From: Bacillus sp. sid0103 | GTDB lineage: Bacteria > Bacillota > Bacilli > Bacillales_B > DSM-18226 | Reading direction: 5' to 3' | Assembly: GCF_019219025.1 (NCBI RefSeq) | Contig: NZ_JAHUWN010000011.1 | Span: forward strand, 133,904-197,903 | DNA: 64,000 nucleotides | Shown here: positions 16,820 to 25,075 of the stretch, piece by piece | How positions within the stretch are numbered: the first letter of the stretch is position 1 | How the letters are laid out: the number at the start of each line of letters is the position of its first letter | Translations under genes and position numbers: made by a program | Notes under the pieces: model-generated | Database searches by the model: none | The model's input: only the letters and a program-made list of their open reading frames with translations | What the model was told of the DNA's origin: nothing

Positions 16820-17827
16820 TTGTTAACTTATACAGTCCGCCGTGTATTTTCATTAATACCTGTATTAATTGGGATGACGCTCGTTGTTTTTGCTATTATC
16901 CATGCGATTCCTGGAAATCCCGCGCAGGTGATTCTTGGGCAGAGAGCAACGGCAGAATCCATTGCCACGTTAACGAAGGAATTAGGATTGGACAGGCCTT
17001 GGTACATACAATACGTAGATTATATTAATGCCCTGATTCATGGGGATTTAGGTGTTTCACTCCGGACAAGGGGCCCAATTAATGAAGAAATATGGCCTTA
17101 CTTAGCAGCAACAGCGGAACTAACTATCGTAGCAATGCTTATTGCCATCATTGTTGGGGTTAATGCAGGTATAGTTAGTGCCTGGTTCTCGAAATCGTGG
17201 TTTGATTATGTTGCGATGGTCCTTGCCCTTATTGGTGTATCACTGCCAATTTTTTGGCTTGGTTTAATGGAGCAATGGGTATTCTCCATTGAATTAGGCT
17301 GGCTTCCGACAACCGGAAGAGAGAATGTACGAGACCCCGTTGCAGCGATTACTCATTTTTATTTAATCGATACCCTATTACAAGGAAGACCTGATCAGTT
17401 TATTACAGTCCTAAAACATTTGGTGTTACCGAGCATTGCGCTTGCTACCATTCCAATGGCGATTATTGCTAGAATGACTCGGGCAACGATGCTCGAGGTG
17501 ATGAAATCGGATTATGTCCGTACAGCTAGAGCAAAAGGACTGAGCATGTTCTGGGTAGTGTATAAACATTCCTTAAAAAATGCTGTTATCCCAGTTCTAA
17601 CTATTATCGGCTTGCAGACGGGTCTTTTACTGGGAGGAGCCATTTTAACTGAAACCATTTTTGGCTGGCCAGGAATCGGGAGATATCTATATGATGCCAT
17701 CGGTTACCGTGATTATCCAGTTATTCAGTCAGGGATATTAATTATTGCGGCAATTTTTGTTCTTATTAATTTAATCGTAGACTTATTATATGTTTTTGTT
17801 GATCCGCGGATTAAATATACGAAATAG
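16820..17827 (+). CDS. dppB: Peptide ABC transporter permease (OppB/DppB)
   Basis: The 335-residue membrane protein has six predicted helices and the OppB N-terminal signature (MLTYTVRRVFSLIPVLIGMT). It also has the EAA loop ARTARAKGLSMFWVVYKHSL that docks on the ATPase. TTG 16820 is set by GAGGTGA at 7 bp. It lies 15 bp before the second permease. The 129-bp gap upstream contains the intra-operon terminator and a short stretch (TAGCGCCTAGCCAGGCG) resembling dispersed Bacillus repeats. Confidence 0.92.
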   Translation: MLTYTVRRVFSLIPVLIGMTLVVFAIIHAIPGNPAQVILGQRATAESIATLTKELGLDRPWYIQYVDYINALIHGDLGVSLRTRGPINEEIWPYLAATAELTIVAMLIAIIVGVNAGIVSAWFSKSWFDYVAMVLALIGVSLPIFWLGLMEQWVFSIELGWLPTTGRENVRDPVAAITHFYLIDTLLQGRPDQFITVLKHLVLPSIALATIPMAIIARMTRATMLEVMKSDYVRTARAKGLSMFWVVYKHSLKNAVIPVLTIIGLQTGLLLGGAILTETIFGWPGIGRYLYDAIGYRDYPVIQSGILIIAAIFVLINLIVDLLYVFVDPRIKYTK

Positions 17828-17842
17828 AGGAGGGAACTTAAC

Positions 17843-18742
17843 GTGGCAGAACTTGCAAAAAATCCGGCAAATATAAAAGCGGTAATTGCTGAAGAAAAGC
17901 TGACACCTCCATGGAAGGAAGCCTGGCAATCTTTCTATAAAAATCGATTAGCACTGGCAGGCTTAGGAATCGTAGTCTTTTTTATTATTATTGCTGTGAT
18001 TGCCCCAGTTATTGCACCATATAGCTATAAAGATCAAGTCTTAACCGATCGAATGCTCCCGCCTTCAAGTGAACATTGGTTTGGGACAGATGACTTTGGA
18101 CGCGATATTTTTTCTCGGATTGTTTACGGGGCAAGAATATCATTGTGGGTAGGCTTTTTCTCAGTCTTAGGTTCAGTTGTGGCAGGGACATTCCTTGGCA
18201 TTGTAGCTGGATACTATGGACGCTGGGTAGATGCTGTTATCTCTCGTATTTTTGATATTATGCTAGCCTTCCCTAGTATTCTCTTGGCGATTGCAGTTGT
18301 TTCAATTTTGGGACCATCATTGCAAAATGCGCTAATTGCGATTGCGGTGATTAACATCCCGAATTTTGGACGACTTGTTCGCTCCAAGGTATTAAGTGTA
18401 AAACAAGAAGAATATATTATGGCGGCCCGTGCGGTCGGGATGAAAGATACGAGAATACTCCTTCGCCACATCCTACCGAATAGCATTTCACCAGTAATCG
18501 TCCAAGCCACATTAGCGATTGCTACGGCAATTATTGAGGCTGCAGCCCTTGGTTTTCTTGGAATGGGGGCACAAGCACCAACACCTGAGTGGGGGAAAAT
18601 GCTGGCTGACTCTAAAAACTATATAACACAGGCACCATGGACATTATTCTTCCCTGGAGTAGCAATTATGCTGACCGTCCTTGGATTTAACTTAATGGGC
18701 GATGGACTAAGGGATATCCTTGACCCGAAAATGAAACAATAA
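17843..18742 (+). CDS. dppC: Peptide ABC transporter permease (OppC/DppC)
   Basis: The 299-residue protein has the OppC N-terminal domain (helix from about residue 33, then GTDDFGRDIFSRIVYGAR) and an EAA loop (AARAVGMKDTRILLRHILPN). It forms the channel with the preceding permease. GTG 17843 follows GAGGAGGG at about 7 bp. A terminator follows, so this is the last gene of the operon. Confidence 0.92.
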   Translation: MAELAKNPANIKAVIAEEKLTPPWKEAWQSFYKNRLALAGLGIVVFFIIIAVIAPVIAPYSYKDQVLTDRMLPPSSEHWFGTDDFGRDIFSRIVYGARISLWVGFFSVLGSVVAGTFLGIVAGYYGRWVDAVISRIFDIMLAFPSILLAIAVVSILGPSLQNALIAIAVINIPNFGRLVRSKVLSVKQEEYIMAARAVGMKDTRILLRHILPNSISPVIVQATLAIATAIIEAAALGFLGMGAQAPTPEWGKMLADSKNYITQAPWTLFFPGVAIMLTVLGFNLMGDGLRDILDPKMKQ

Positions 18743-18746
18743 ACGT

Positions 18747-18775
18747 AGAGACTCCTGTGTGGGTCTCTTTCTTTT
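18747..18775 (+). terminator. Terminator of the peptide ABC operon
   Basis: AGAGAC (18747-18752) pairs with GTCTCT (18763-18768) and is followed by TTCTTTT. Confidence 0.7.
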
Positions 18776-18788
18776 GGTGTCAGGCACC
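18776..18788. repeat. Dispersed 13-mer GGTGTCAGGCACC
   Basis: This single copy of the core of the hairpin at 11864 lies directly after the operon terminator. GGTG and CACC make a small hairpin of their own. Confidence 0.7.
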
Positions 18789-18880
18789 AATAAATTTCCC
18801 TAAAAATTTTCTAAAATCTAAAAATAGCATTATAATTATGCTTAATCATTTGAATAATCCAATTGGAGGTCTGGGGTATT

Positions 18881-19405
18881 TTGACAAATAGAGATAAGAG
18901 TATTGTTTTTATTGGGTTTATGGGTGCAGGAAAGACTACTGTTGGTAAGAAGGTTGCTGAAAAACTCAATCGTGAATTTATTGATATTGATGATAGAATC
19001 GAAAAAGAGTATAACATGCCCGTGTCGCAAATTTTTACTGAATTTGGTGAGAAAGAATTTAGAGATAGAGAAAAAAGTTTAATTGCAAGTCTAGCAGTAC
19101 AGAAGCAAAAGATTATTTCTCTTGGTGGCGGAGCATTCCTTCAAAATGAGATTAGAGAGAGCTGTTTAGCATCTTGTATTGTTATTTTCCTTGAACTCTC
19201 ATTGGAAGCTTGGAAGGATCGATTAGGGTTGATTATTGACAGCCGCCCCGTATTACAAGGCAAATCAATGGAAGAAATGGAAGAACTGTTTTATAAAAGA
19301 CAAGCTATATATAGAAACCATCATTTAAAGATTTCCACGGATCACAAAAATGCGGAGGAAATTGCGGACCTAATTGTAAAAGAATTAATGACTTATGGGG
19401 AATAA
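18881..19405 (+). CDS. aroK: Shikimate kinase
   Basis: The 174-residue protein phosphorylates shikimate with ATP in chorismate synthesis. It shows the P-loop GFMGAGKTTVGK (about residues 12-23), the shikimate-binding DIDDRIE and FRDRE motifs, the GGGAF loop and the lid arginine region (DSRPVLQG). Length is standard. TTG 18881 follows GGAGGTC at about 10 bp. A TTG at 18863 is part of that site. aroD follows on the same strand after a repeat-derived hairpin, so two shikimate enzymes are grouped. Confidence 0.92.
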   Translation: MTNRDKSIVFIGFMGAGKTTVGKKVAEKLNREFIDIDDRIEKEYNMPVSQIFTEFGEKEFRDREKSLIASLAVQKQKIISLGGGAFLQNEIRESCLASCIVIFLELSLEAWKDRLGLIIDSRPVLQGKSMEEMEELFYKRQAIYRNHHLKISTDHKNAEEIADLIVKELMTYGE

Positions 19406-19419
19406 ACCAATACTTTAGT

Positions 19420-19473
19420 TTGTTGATTGGAGCGAAGCTTCTTTCGCTCTAATCAACAGGCAAGTTTAACAGA
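19420..19473. repeat. Internally deleted copy of the 183-bp repeat, forming a hairpin
   Basis: TGTTGATTGGAGCGAAG and CTTTCGCTCTAATCAACA are inverted around CTT, and CAGGCAAGTTTAACAGA follows. That is the right end of the full elements at 20309 and 37491. The hairpin lies between aroK and aroD and may reduce read-through. Confidence 0.75.
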
Positions 19474-19500
19474 TCCAAGTATTAAAAAGGAGTGGGGAAA

Positions 19501-20265
19501 ATGCCTAAAACTGTTACTGTTAGAGGCCTTACCATTGGGGAAGGAATCCCAAAAATCTGTGTCCCTTTGGTTGGAGAATCGATAGCACAATTAAAGGAGG
19601 AAGCTGAATTTCTTAAAAATATCGACTTAGATGTCGTCGAGTGGCGTGTCGACTTTTTTGACCAAGTAGAAGATATTGAGCAAGTAAAAATTGCTCTTGT
19701 TGAGATTCGCTCGATCCTGCCGAACACACCACTTATTTTTACCTTTCGTAGTCATAAAGAAGGCGGTAATAAGGAAATTTCTACTGCTTTCTATTTTGAA
19801 TTAAACAAGACGATCTCAGAAACCGGCTTAATAGATATCGTTGATATTGAACTATTCAATGATGAAAAAGAAATAAAAGAATTAATTGAGGATGCTCATG
19901 CCAAAAAAGTCTTTGTTATTATTTCTAACCATGACTTTCATAAGACGCCGGCTAAAGAAGTAATAATCTCCCGGTTAAGGAAAGCGCAAGAATTAGGGGG
20001 CGATGTACCGAAAATTGCTGTGATGCCAACTAGCACTGCCGATGTGCTCACCCTCTTAGATGCAACAAATACAATGAATGAACTGTATGCTGACCGACCT
20101 TTCATTACCATGTCTATGGCAGGTAAAGGAGTCATTAGTCGTTTGGCAGGTGAGGTATTTGGGTCAGCTCTTACTTTTGGAGCAGCAAAAAAGGCCTCTG
20201 CACCCGGACAGGTGGCAGTTAAGGAATTAAGAAACGTATTAAATCTGTTACATGCGGGTTTATAA
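19501..20265 (+). CDS. aroD: 3-dehydroquinate dehydratase, type I
   Basis: The 254-residue protein is a class I dehydroquinase, which removes water from 3-dehydroquinate through a Schiff base. It shows VVEWRVDFF with the conserved Glu-Arg pair, TFRSHKEGG, the catalytic histidine in SNHDFHKTP and the Schiff-base lysine in PKIAVMPTS. ATG 19501 has AAAAGGAG about 9 bp upstream. A GTG at 19492 overlaps the site. It lies behind aroK and ends at a strong terminator. Confidence 0.93.
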   Translation: MPKTVTVRGLTIGEGIPKICVPLVGESIAQLKEEAEFLKNIDLDVVEWRVDFFDQVEDIEQVKIALVEIRSILPNTPLIFTFRSHKEGGNKEISTAFYFELNKTISETGLIDIVDIELFNDEKEIKELIEDAHAKKVFVIISNHDFHKTPAKEVIISRLRKAQELGGDVPKIAVMPTSTADVLTLLDATNTMNELYADRPFITMSMAGKGVISRLAGEVFGSALTFGAAKKASAPGQVAVKELRNVLNLLHAGL

Positions 20266-20274
20266 ACATTTGAA

Positions 20275-20305
20275 AGGCACTCAACCGAGTGCTTTTTCTT
20301 TTTTT
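20275..20305 (+). terminator. Terminator after aroD
   Basis: GCACTC (20277-20282) pairs with GAGTGC (20287-20292) and is followed by TTTTTCTTTTTTT. Confidence 0.85.
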
Positions 20306-20308
20306 GAT

Positions 20309-20491
20309 GGCTATGTTAAAACTTATTGTTGATTTTGGCACCCTGTTGATCTACGTTCCAGGCGCGAGACTCCTGCGGGAGTACGGGGCAGGGGAGACCC
20401 CGCAGGAGCGCAGTGACGAGGAGGCTCCCCGGACCGCCCGCGGAAAGCGAAGCTTCTTTCGCTCCAATCAACAGGCAAGTTTAACAGAGCC
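20309..20491. repeat. 183-bp dispersed MITE-like repeat, copy 1
   Basis: The element starts GGCTATGTTAAA and ends TTTAACAGAGCC, which are inverted matches at 11 of 12 positions. Inside are GC-rich inverted segments such as CTCCTGCGGGAG and GGGGAGACCCCGCAGGAG. A copy of exactly the same length lies at 37491. No transposase frame is inside. An open forward frame across it is accidental and is shared with the other copy. Confidence 0.85.
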
Positions 20492-20605
20492 TTTTAAATA
20501 AATGATGTAATTATAGCAATAGAAGGACAGTGAGCATTACATAATTTACTGTCTTTTTTATATACATATCTATGCATAAAAAATGTATAATCTTACAAAG
20601 TTCAA

Positions 20606-20619
20606 TGTAAGCGTTTTCA
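20606..20619 (+). promoter_or_regulatory. Consensus cre (CcpA) site upstream of argC
   Basis: TGTAAGCGTTTTCA matches the cre consensus TGWAANCGNTNWCA at every fixed position. Its centre lies about 95 bp upstream of the predicted argC transcription start. Nothing else in the 20492-20672 stretch suggests a gene. Confidence 0.6.
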
Positions 20620-20672
20620 AAACAAGGAGTGATTATTTTCAATAAAAAACAGAAAATTAAGCTATTTTTTAA

Positions 20673-20701
20673 TTGAATAATTATATAAAGGAATGTATAA
20701 T
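20673..20701 (+). promoter_or_regulatory. Sigma-A promoter of the arginine operon
   Basis: TTGAAT (20673-20678) and a perfect TATAAT (20696-20701) are separated by 17 bp. Transcription should start near 20708, giving a leader of about 30 nt before argC. Confidence 0.8.
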
Positions 20702-20707
20702 AATTCA
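20674..20707 (+). promoter_or_regulatory. Two ARG boxes over the argC promoter
   Basis: Against the ARG-box core TGAATnnnnATTCA, TGTATAATAATTCA (20694-20707) matches nine of ten positions and TGAATAATTATATA (20674-20687) eight of ten. Their centres are about 20 bp apart and cover the -10 and -35 boxes. This is how the arginine repressor AhrC/ArgR blocks the operon in Bacillus. Confidence 0.65.
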
Positions 20708-20736
20708 TTATGAAAGCAACTTAGGAGTTGGGTAAA

Positions 20737-21774
20737 TTGAAGGCTGCAATTATCGGTGGTACTGGTTATGGATCAATTGAGTTAGTGAGGTTAATCAATA
20801 AGCACCCTTATTTGGAGATTGGTTCAGTTGTTTCAAACTCACAATCAGGGTCTAACTTTAGCGGAATTTATCCACATCTCACTGAAATGGTGGAGCAACC
20901 GCTGGAAACATTTGATGTTGATAGATTGTCTGAAAAGAATGAAATTGTATTTTTTGCAACCCCGTCAGGTGTGAGTAGCAAACTTGTGCCACAACTAGTT
21001 GATAGGGGAATTAAGTGTATTGATTTATCAGGAGATTTCCGGCTAAGGTCTGCGGTAGAATACGAAACTTGGTATAAACACTCACCTGCTGAAGAGAAAT
21101 ATCTAAATCAAGCAATCTATGGTTTAAGTGAAATATATCCTGACCAAATAAAGACGGCCAATTTGATAGCCAATCCTGGATGTTATCCAACCGCATCCAG
21201 TCTGGGAATTTTACCAATCCTTACATCCAAATTAGCCGATGAAAAATCGATTGTCATTGATGCAAAATCTGGAGTTTCTGGTGCTGGCAGAGGTCTTTCC
21301 TTAACAGCCCATTACTCTGAAATCAATGAAAATTTTAAAGCTTATAAACTAGGAAAACATCAACATATTCCTGAAATTGAGCAAGTACTTTCAGATGAGA
21401 GTGGAAGTCCAGTCACGATTACATTTACTACCCATCTTGTCCCAATGACAAGAGGAATCATGTGCACGATGTATGTGAATCTTAAAGAAGTAATTTCCAC
21501 AAAAAAAGTAATAGATTTTTATAAACAATTTTATCAAGTATCTCAATTTATAAGAATACGGCCGGAAGGGAATATACCTTCAACAAAAGAGGTCACTGGA
21601 AGTAATTATTGTGATATTGGGCTGCATGTTGACGAACGTACAAACCGTCTGACGATTATTTCCGTAATTGATAATTTAGTTAAAGGTGCTGCCGGGCAGG
21701 CCATCCAAAATGTGAATTTGATGAATGGCTGGGATGAGCGAACAGGGCTCACTGACATTCCAATGTTTCCATAG
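20737..21774 (+). CDS. argC: N-acetyl-gamma-glutamyl-phosphate reductase
   Basis: The 345-residue protein reduces N-acetylglutamyl phosphate to the semialdehyde with NADPH. It shows the GGTGYGSIELVRL dinucleotide loop at the N-terminus and the catalytic cysteine in ANPGCYPTAS near residue 146. The HLVPMTRGI stretch is also present. TTG 20737 is placed 9 bp after TAGGAG. A TTG at 20728 directly abuts that site. It opens the argCJBD-carAB-argF operon. Confidence 0.95.
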   Translation: MKAAIIGGTGYGSIELVRLINKHPYLEIGSVVSNSQSGSNFSGIYPHLTEMVEQPLETFDVDRLSEKNEIVFFATPSGVSSKLVPQLVDRGIKCIDLSGDFRLRSAVEYETWYKHSPAEEKYLNQAIYGLSEIYPDQIKTANLIANPGCYPTASSLGILPILTSKLADEKSIVIDAKSGVSGAGRGLSLTAHYSEINENFKAYKLGKHQHIPEIEQVLSDESGSPVTITFTTHLVPMTRGIMCTMYVNLKEVISTKKVIDFYKQFYQVSQFIRIRPEGNIPSTKEVTGSNYCDIGLHVDERTNRLTIISVIDNLVKGAAGQAIQNVNLMNGWDERTGLTDIPMFP

Positions 21775-21834
21775 ATAATTAAAAACTACCTTGTTTTATA
21801 AATGAACGAAGAGGAACCAAAGGGGGAAATGAAA

Positions 21835-23064
21835 ATGACACAGGCTACATCTACGAATGAGATCGTTATTATAGAAGAAGGTAGTGTTACCTTGCCGAAG
21901 GGTTACAAAGCGGGCGGATTGCATTGTGGTATTAAAAGAAAACGACTTGATCTGGGATATATCGTTTCAGAAGTTCCTGCTACAGCTGCAGGAGTCTATA
22001 CAACTAACATCTTCCAAGCAGCACCATTATTAGTTACACAAGAAAGTATTGCAAAAGAAAACAAGATTCAAGCAATTATCGTGAATTCTGGCAATGCCAA
22101 TGCATGCACAGGGGAACAGGGATTACTCGATGCATTCGCCATGCAAAAGAGTTTTGCAAACGAACTGGGATTTGAAGAACATCTTGTTGCGGTTACTTCA
22201 ACCGGCGTCATCGGAGAACTTTTACCGATGGATAAAGTGCTAACAGGGATAAAACAAATCCTAAATAAAGAAAATCAAGATGAAAATAATTTTAAAAAGG
22301 CGATCCTTACAACTGATACCTGTGTCAAACATACAGCAGTGCAAATGACGATCGATGGAAAGACTGTTTCCATTGGCGGAGCATCAAAAGGATCAGGAAT
22401 GATTCACCCGAACATGGCGACAATGCTAGGATTTGTAACAACAGATGCAAATATTGCACATAGTGATCTGCTTGGAGCACTTCGAGAGGTAACGAATCAA
22501 ACGTTTAATATGATAACAGTGGATGGCGATACAAGTACAAATGACATGGTTCTCGTTATGGCAAATGGTTTAGCGGAGAATAATCAACTAACAAAAGACC
22601 ACCCAGAATGGCAAATGTTCAAACAAGGGTTAAAAATCGTTTGTGAATCACTTGCTAAAAAAATTGCAAGAGACGGTGAAGGAGCTACAAAACTAGTAGA
22701 AGTTCAAGTTAATGGCGCCTACAGTCAAAATGCAGCAAGTGCAGTCGGCAAAGCAATAATTTCTTCCAACCTAGTTAAAACAGCAATTTATGGAACGGAT
22801 CCGAACTGGGGGCGAATTGTTACTGCTATCGGTTATAGCGGTGTACCTGTTGAACCTAATGCAATTAAGGTAGCTATTGGACCTTTCACAGTATTTGAGA
22901 ATGGTCTGCCAAGTAACTTTATAGAAGAAGAAGTAAAGGAATACTTAGAATCGGAAAATGTTCAATTGAGTGTTGAATTAAACCAAGGTGAATATAGCGC
23001 TACAGCCTATGGATGCGACTTAACTTATGATTATGTGAAAATCAACGCATCCTACCGCACGTAA
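21835..23064 (+). CDS. argJ: Bifunctional ornithine acetyltransferase / N-acetylglutamate synthase
   Basis: The 409-residue ArgJ transfers the acetyl group from acetylornithine to glutamate and in Bacillus also makes acetylglutamate from acetyl-CoA, so no separate ArgA is needed. The self-cleavage site is visible as HPNMATMLGF, with cleavage before Thr196, the nucleophile of the beta chain. I use ATG 21835 because AAAGGGGG sits about 9 bp upstream. ATG 21829 is closer, and an earlier start at 21802 has no site. It follows argC by 60 bp. Confidence 0.94.
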   Translation: MTQATSTNEIVIIEEGSVTLPKGYKAGGLHCGIKRKRLDLGYIVSEVPATAAGVYTTNIFQAAPLLVTQESIAKENKIQAIIVNSGNANACTGEQGLLDAFAMQKSFANELGFEEHLVAVTSTGVIGELLPMDKVLTGIKQILNKENQDENNFKKAILTTDTCVKHTAVQMTIDGKTVSIGGASKGSGMIHPNMATMLGFVTTDANIAHSDLLGALREVTNQTFNMITVDGDTSTNDMVLVMANGLAENNQLTKDHPEWQMFKQGLKIVCESLAKKIARDGEGATKLVEVQVNGAYSQNAASAVGKAIISSNLVKTAIYGTDPNWGRIVTAIGYSGVPVEPNAIKVAIGPFTVFENGLPSNFIEEEVKEYLESENVQLSVELNQGEYSATAYGCDLTYDYVKINASYRT

Positions 23065-23078
23065 GGGAGGACGAGAAA

Positions 23079-23876
23079 TTGAAATATATAGTCATTAAGT
23101 GCGGCGGAAGTGTGTTAGATAATCTCCCAAGATCCTTTTATGAAGATATTGTTTCACTTCATGAATCAGGCGAATGGACTCCAATCATCGTTCATGGAGG
23201 AGGCCCGCTGATCACATCATTATTAAAAAATCTAAACGTTGAAACCACCTTTGTGAATGGTCTTAGAGTAACCAATCACGAAGTATTAGATATAGTAGAA
23301 ATGGTATTAAGCGGTTCCGTCAACAAACAAGTTGTCCGTAACATTATCGAAGTTGGGGGAAAGGCTATTGGGGTAAGTGGGGTAGATGGGTGCCTATTAC
23401 AAGCTGAACCAACCCAAAATGCGGATACATTAGGCTTCGTTGGTGAAGTAATTGGTGTCAACCACGAAGTTATCGAGGGAATCATTTCCCAAGGAAATGT
23501 TCCAGTAATTTCTCCAGTCGGGATCGATGCAGGCGGGCAGCGATATAACATTAATGGTGATATAGCCGCATCAGCGATTGCCAAAGCATTGGGTGCGAAT
23601 CTTTGCTTCATTAGTGATATACCTGGAATCTTAGTTGAAAAAAATGGTGCCAAGACAAAACTTGATAAAGTCTCAAAGGCGACAATCGAGGAACTGATAA
23701 AAAATAAGACTATTTATGGGGGAATGATTCCTAAAGTAAAAGCCGCTATTGACGGTCTTGTCCATAAAATACCCGAAGTAAGTATCATTAATGGGTCTGA
23801 AAAAAGCAGCTTAATAGATTATACGAATGGTAAATTGACCGGAACTAAAATTGTCTTAGAAGAGGGGATCGCGTAA
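23079..23876 (+). CDS. argB: Acetylglutamate kinase
   Basis: The 265-residue amino-acid kinase phosphorylates N-acetylglutamate. It shows IKCGGSVL at the N-terminus, VHGGGPLI for the phosphate loop, NGLRVT for the substrate, and the conserved lysine in GGMIPKVKAA. TTG 23079 follows GGGAGG at about 8 bp. Its stop TAA shares the A of the argD start ATG, a tight coupling. Confidence 0.95.
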   Translation: MKYIVIKCGGSVLDNLPRSFYEDIVSLHESGEWTPIIVHGGGPLITSLLKNLNVETTFVNGLRVTNHEVLDIVEMVLSGSVNKQVVRNIIEVGGKAIGVSGVDGCLLQAEPTQNADTLGFVGEVIGVNHEVIEGIISQGNVPVISPVGIDAGGQRYNINGDIAASAIAKALGANLCFISDIPGILVEKNGAKTKLDKVSKATIEELIKNKTIYGGMIPKVKAAIDGLVHKIPEVSIINGSEKSSLIDYTNGKLTGTKIVLEEGIA

Positions 23877-25075
23877 TGTCAATCAATAATTCCATCTCAC
23901 TAACCTCGCCAGTGATGGCAACATACAGCCGCTTTCCTGTCACAGTTGTTAAAGGGAAGGGTAGCTACGTGTGGGATGAACAGGGAACACAATATCTAGA
24001 TTTCACTTCCGGTATAGCGACCTGTAACCTAGGGCATGTTCCGGATGTCGTAAAAGAAAAACTAGAAGAGCAATTACAGAATCTGTGGCACTGTTCAAAC
24101 CTTTATAATATACCAAATCAACAGCAGTTAGCGGCACTTCTTACAGCTAATAGCTGTGGAGATCAAGTATTCTTTTGTAATAGCGGAGCGGAAGCCAATG
24201 AGGCAGCGATTAAGTTAGCCAGAAGATATGCTAACAAAGTAAAGGGCAAAGAAGCACCTGAAATTGTCACCTTTCAACAATCCTTTCATGGAAGAACATT
24301 AGCAACCCTATCAGCTACAGGACAAGAAAAAATCCAGCAAGGATTTTTTCCATTAGTTTCCGGGTTTAGTTATCTGCCCTTTAATGATGAAGAAGCTCTT
24401 GAACTGCTCTATACTATTGAGCCTGCCGCAGTCCTCCTTGAACTCGTTCAAGGCGAAGGTGGCGTCATTCCGGCAAATCAAGACTGGGTAAAAAAGGTAG
24501 CAAAAATTTGTAATGAAAGAGACATTCTCCTGATGGTTGACGAAATCCAAACAGGGATTGGCAGGACAGGAACCCTTTTTGCATATGAACAGTTCGCGAT
24601 TGAGCCCGATGTCATTAGCATTGCCAAAGGTCTTGGTTCAGGTTTTCCGATTGGTGCGATTATCGCAAAAGAAGAAGCAGCCAAAGGTTTTGACCCAGGC
24701 AGCCACGGCAGTACTTTTGGAGGAAACCCATTAGCTACAGCGGCTGGAGTCGCAACCGTTACACATATAAATGACACGAACATATTACCACATGCCAATG
24801 AAATGGCATTGTACTTAGATAAAAAACTGCAAGTCCTGAAGGAAAAGTATTCATTTATAAAAGATATCCGCGGACTCGGACTCTTAAAAGGAATCGTTGT
24901 TGAAACGAATGCATTAGAAATTGTTCAAAAAGCTATCGCCAATAATCTTCTTATCTTAACGGCAGGTCCAAATGTTGTGAGGATTTTACCTCCGTTAACT
25001 GTAACAGCTGACGAAATAAATGAATTTATTAAAGCATTGGAAAAAACTTTCCAAAGTATTGAGAAAGGCGAGTGA
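23876..25075 (+). CDS. argD: Acetylornithine aminotransferase
   Basis: The 399-residue class III PLP aminotransferase converts N-acetylglutamate semialdehyde to acetylornithine. It shows NSGAEANEAAIKLAR for the PLP phosphate, FHGRTLATLSATG, VDEIQTGIGRTG with the PLP-ring Asp, and the PLP lysine in SIAKGLGSGFPIGA. The last bases GTGA are shared with the carA start. Confidence 0.95.
   Translation: MSINNSISLTSPVMATYSRFPVTVVKGKGSYVWDEQGTQYLDFTSGIATCNLGHVPDVVKEKLEEQLQNLWHCSNLYNIPNQQQLAALLTANSCGDQVFFCNSGAEANEAAIKLARRYANKVKGKEAPEIVTFQQSFHGRTLATLSATGQEKIQQGFFPLVSGFSYLPFNDEEALELLYTIEPAAVLLELVQGEGGVIPANQDWVKKVAKICNERDILLMVDEIQTGIGRTGTLFAYEQFAIEPDVISIAKGLGSGFPIGAIIAKEEAAKGFDPGSHGSTFGGNPLATAAGVATVTHINDTNILPHANEMALYLDKKLQVLKEKYSFIKDIRGLGLLKGIVVETNALEIVQKAIANNLLILTAGPNVVRILPPLTVTADEINEFIKALEKTFQSIEKGE

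Noticed and set aside
20309..20491. Insertion sequence
   Set aside because: The element has terminal inverted repeats but is only 183 bp and contains no transposase, so it is called a repeat and not an IS.
20289..20501. 70-codon open frame after aroD
   Set aside because: It is the forward read of the 183-bp repeat. The same start of the peptide appears at 37495 because the repeat is duplicated.
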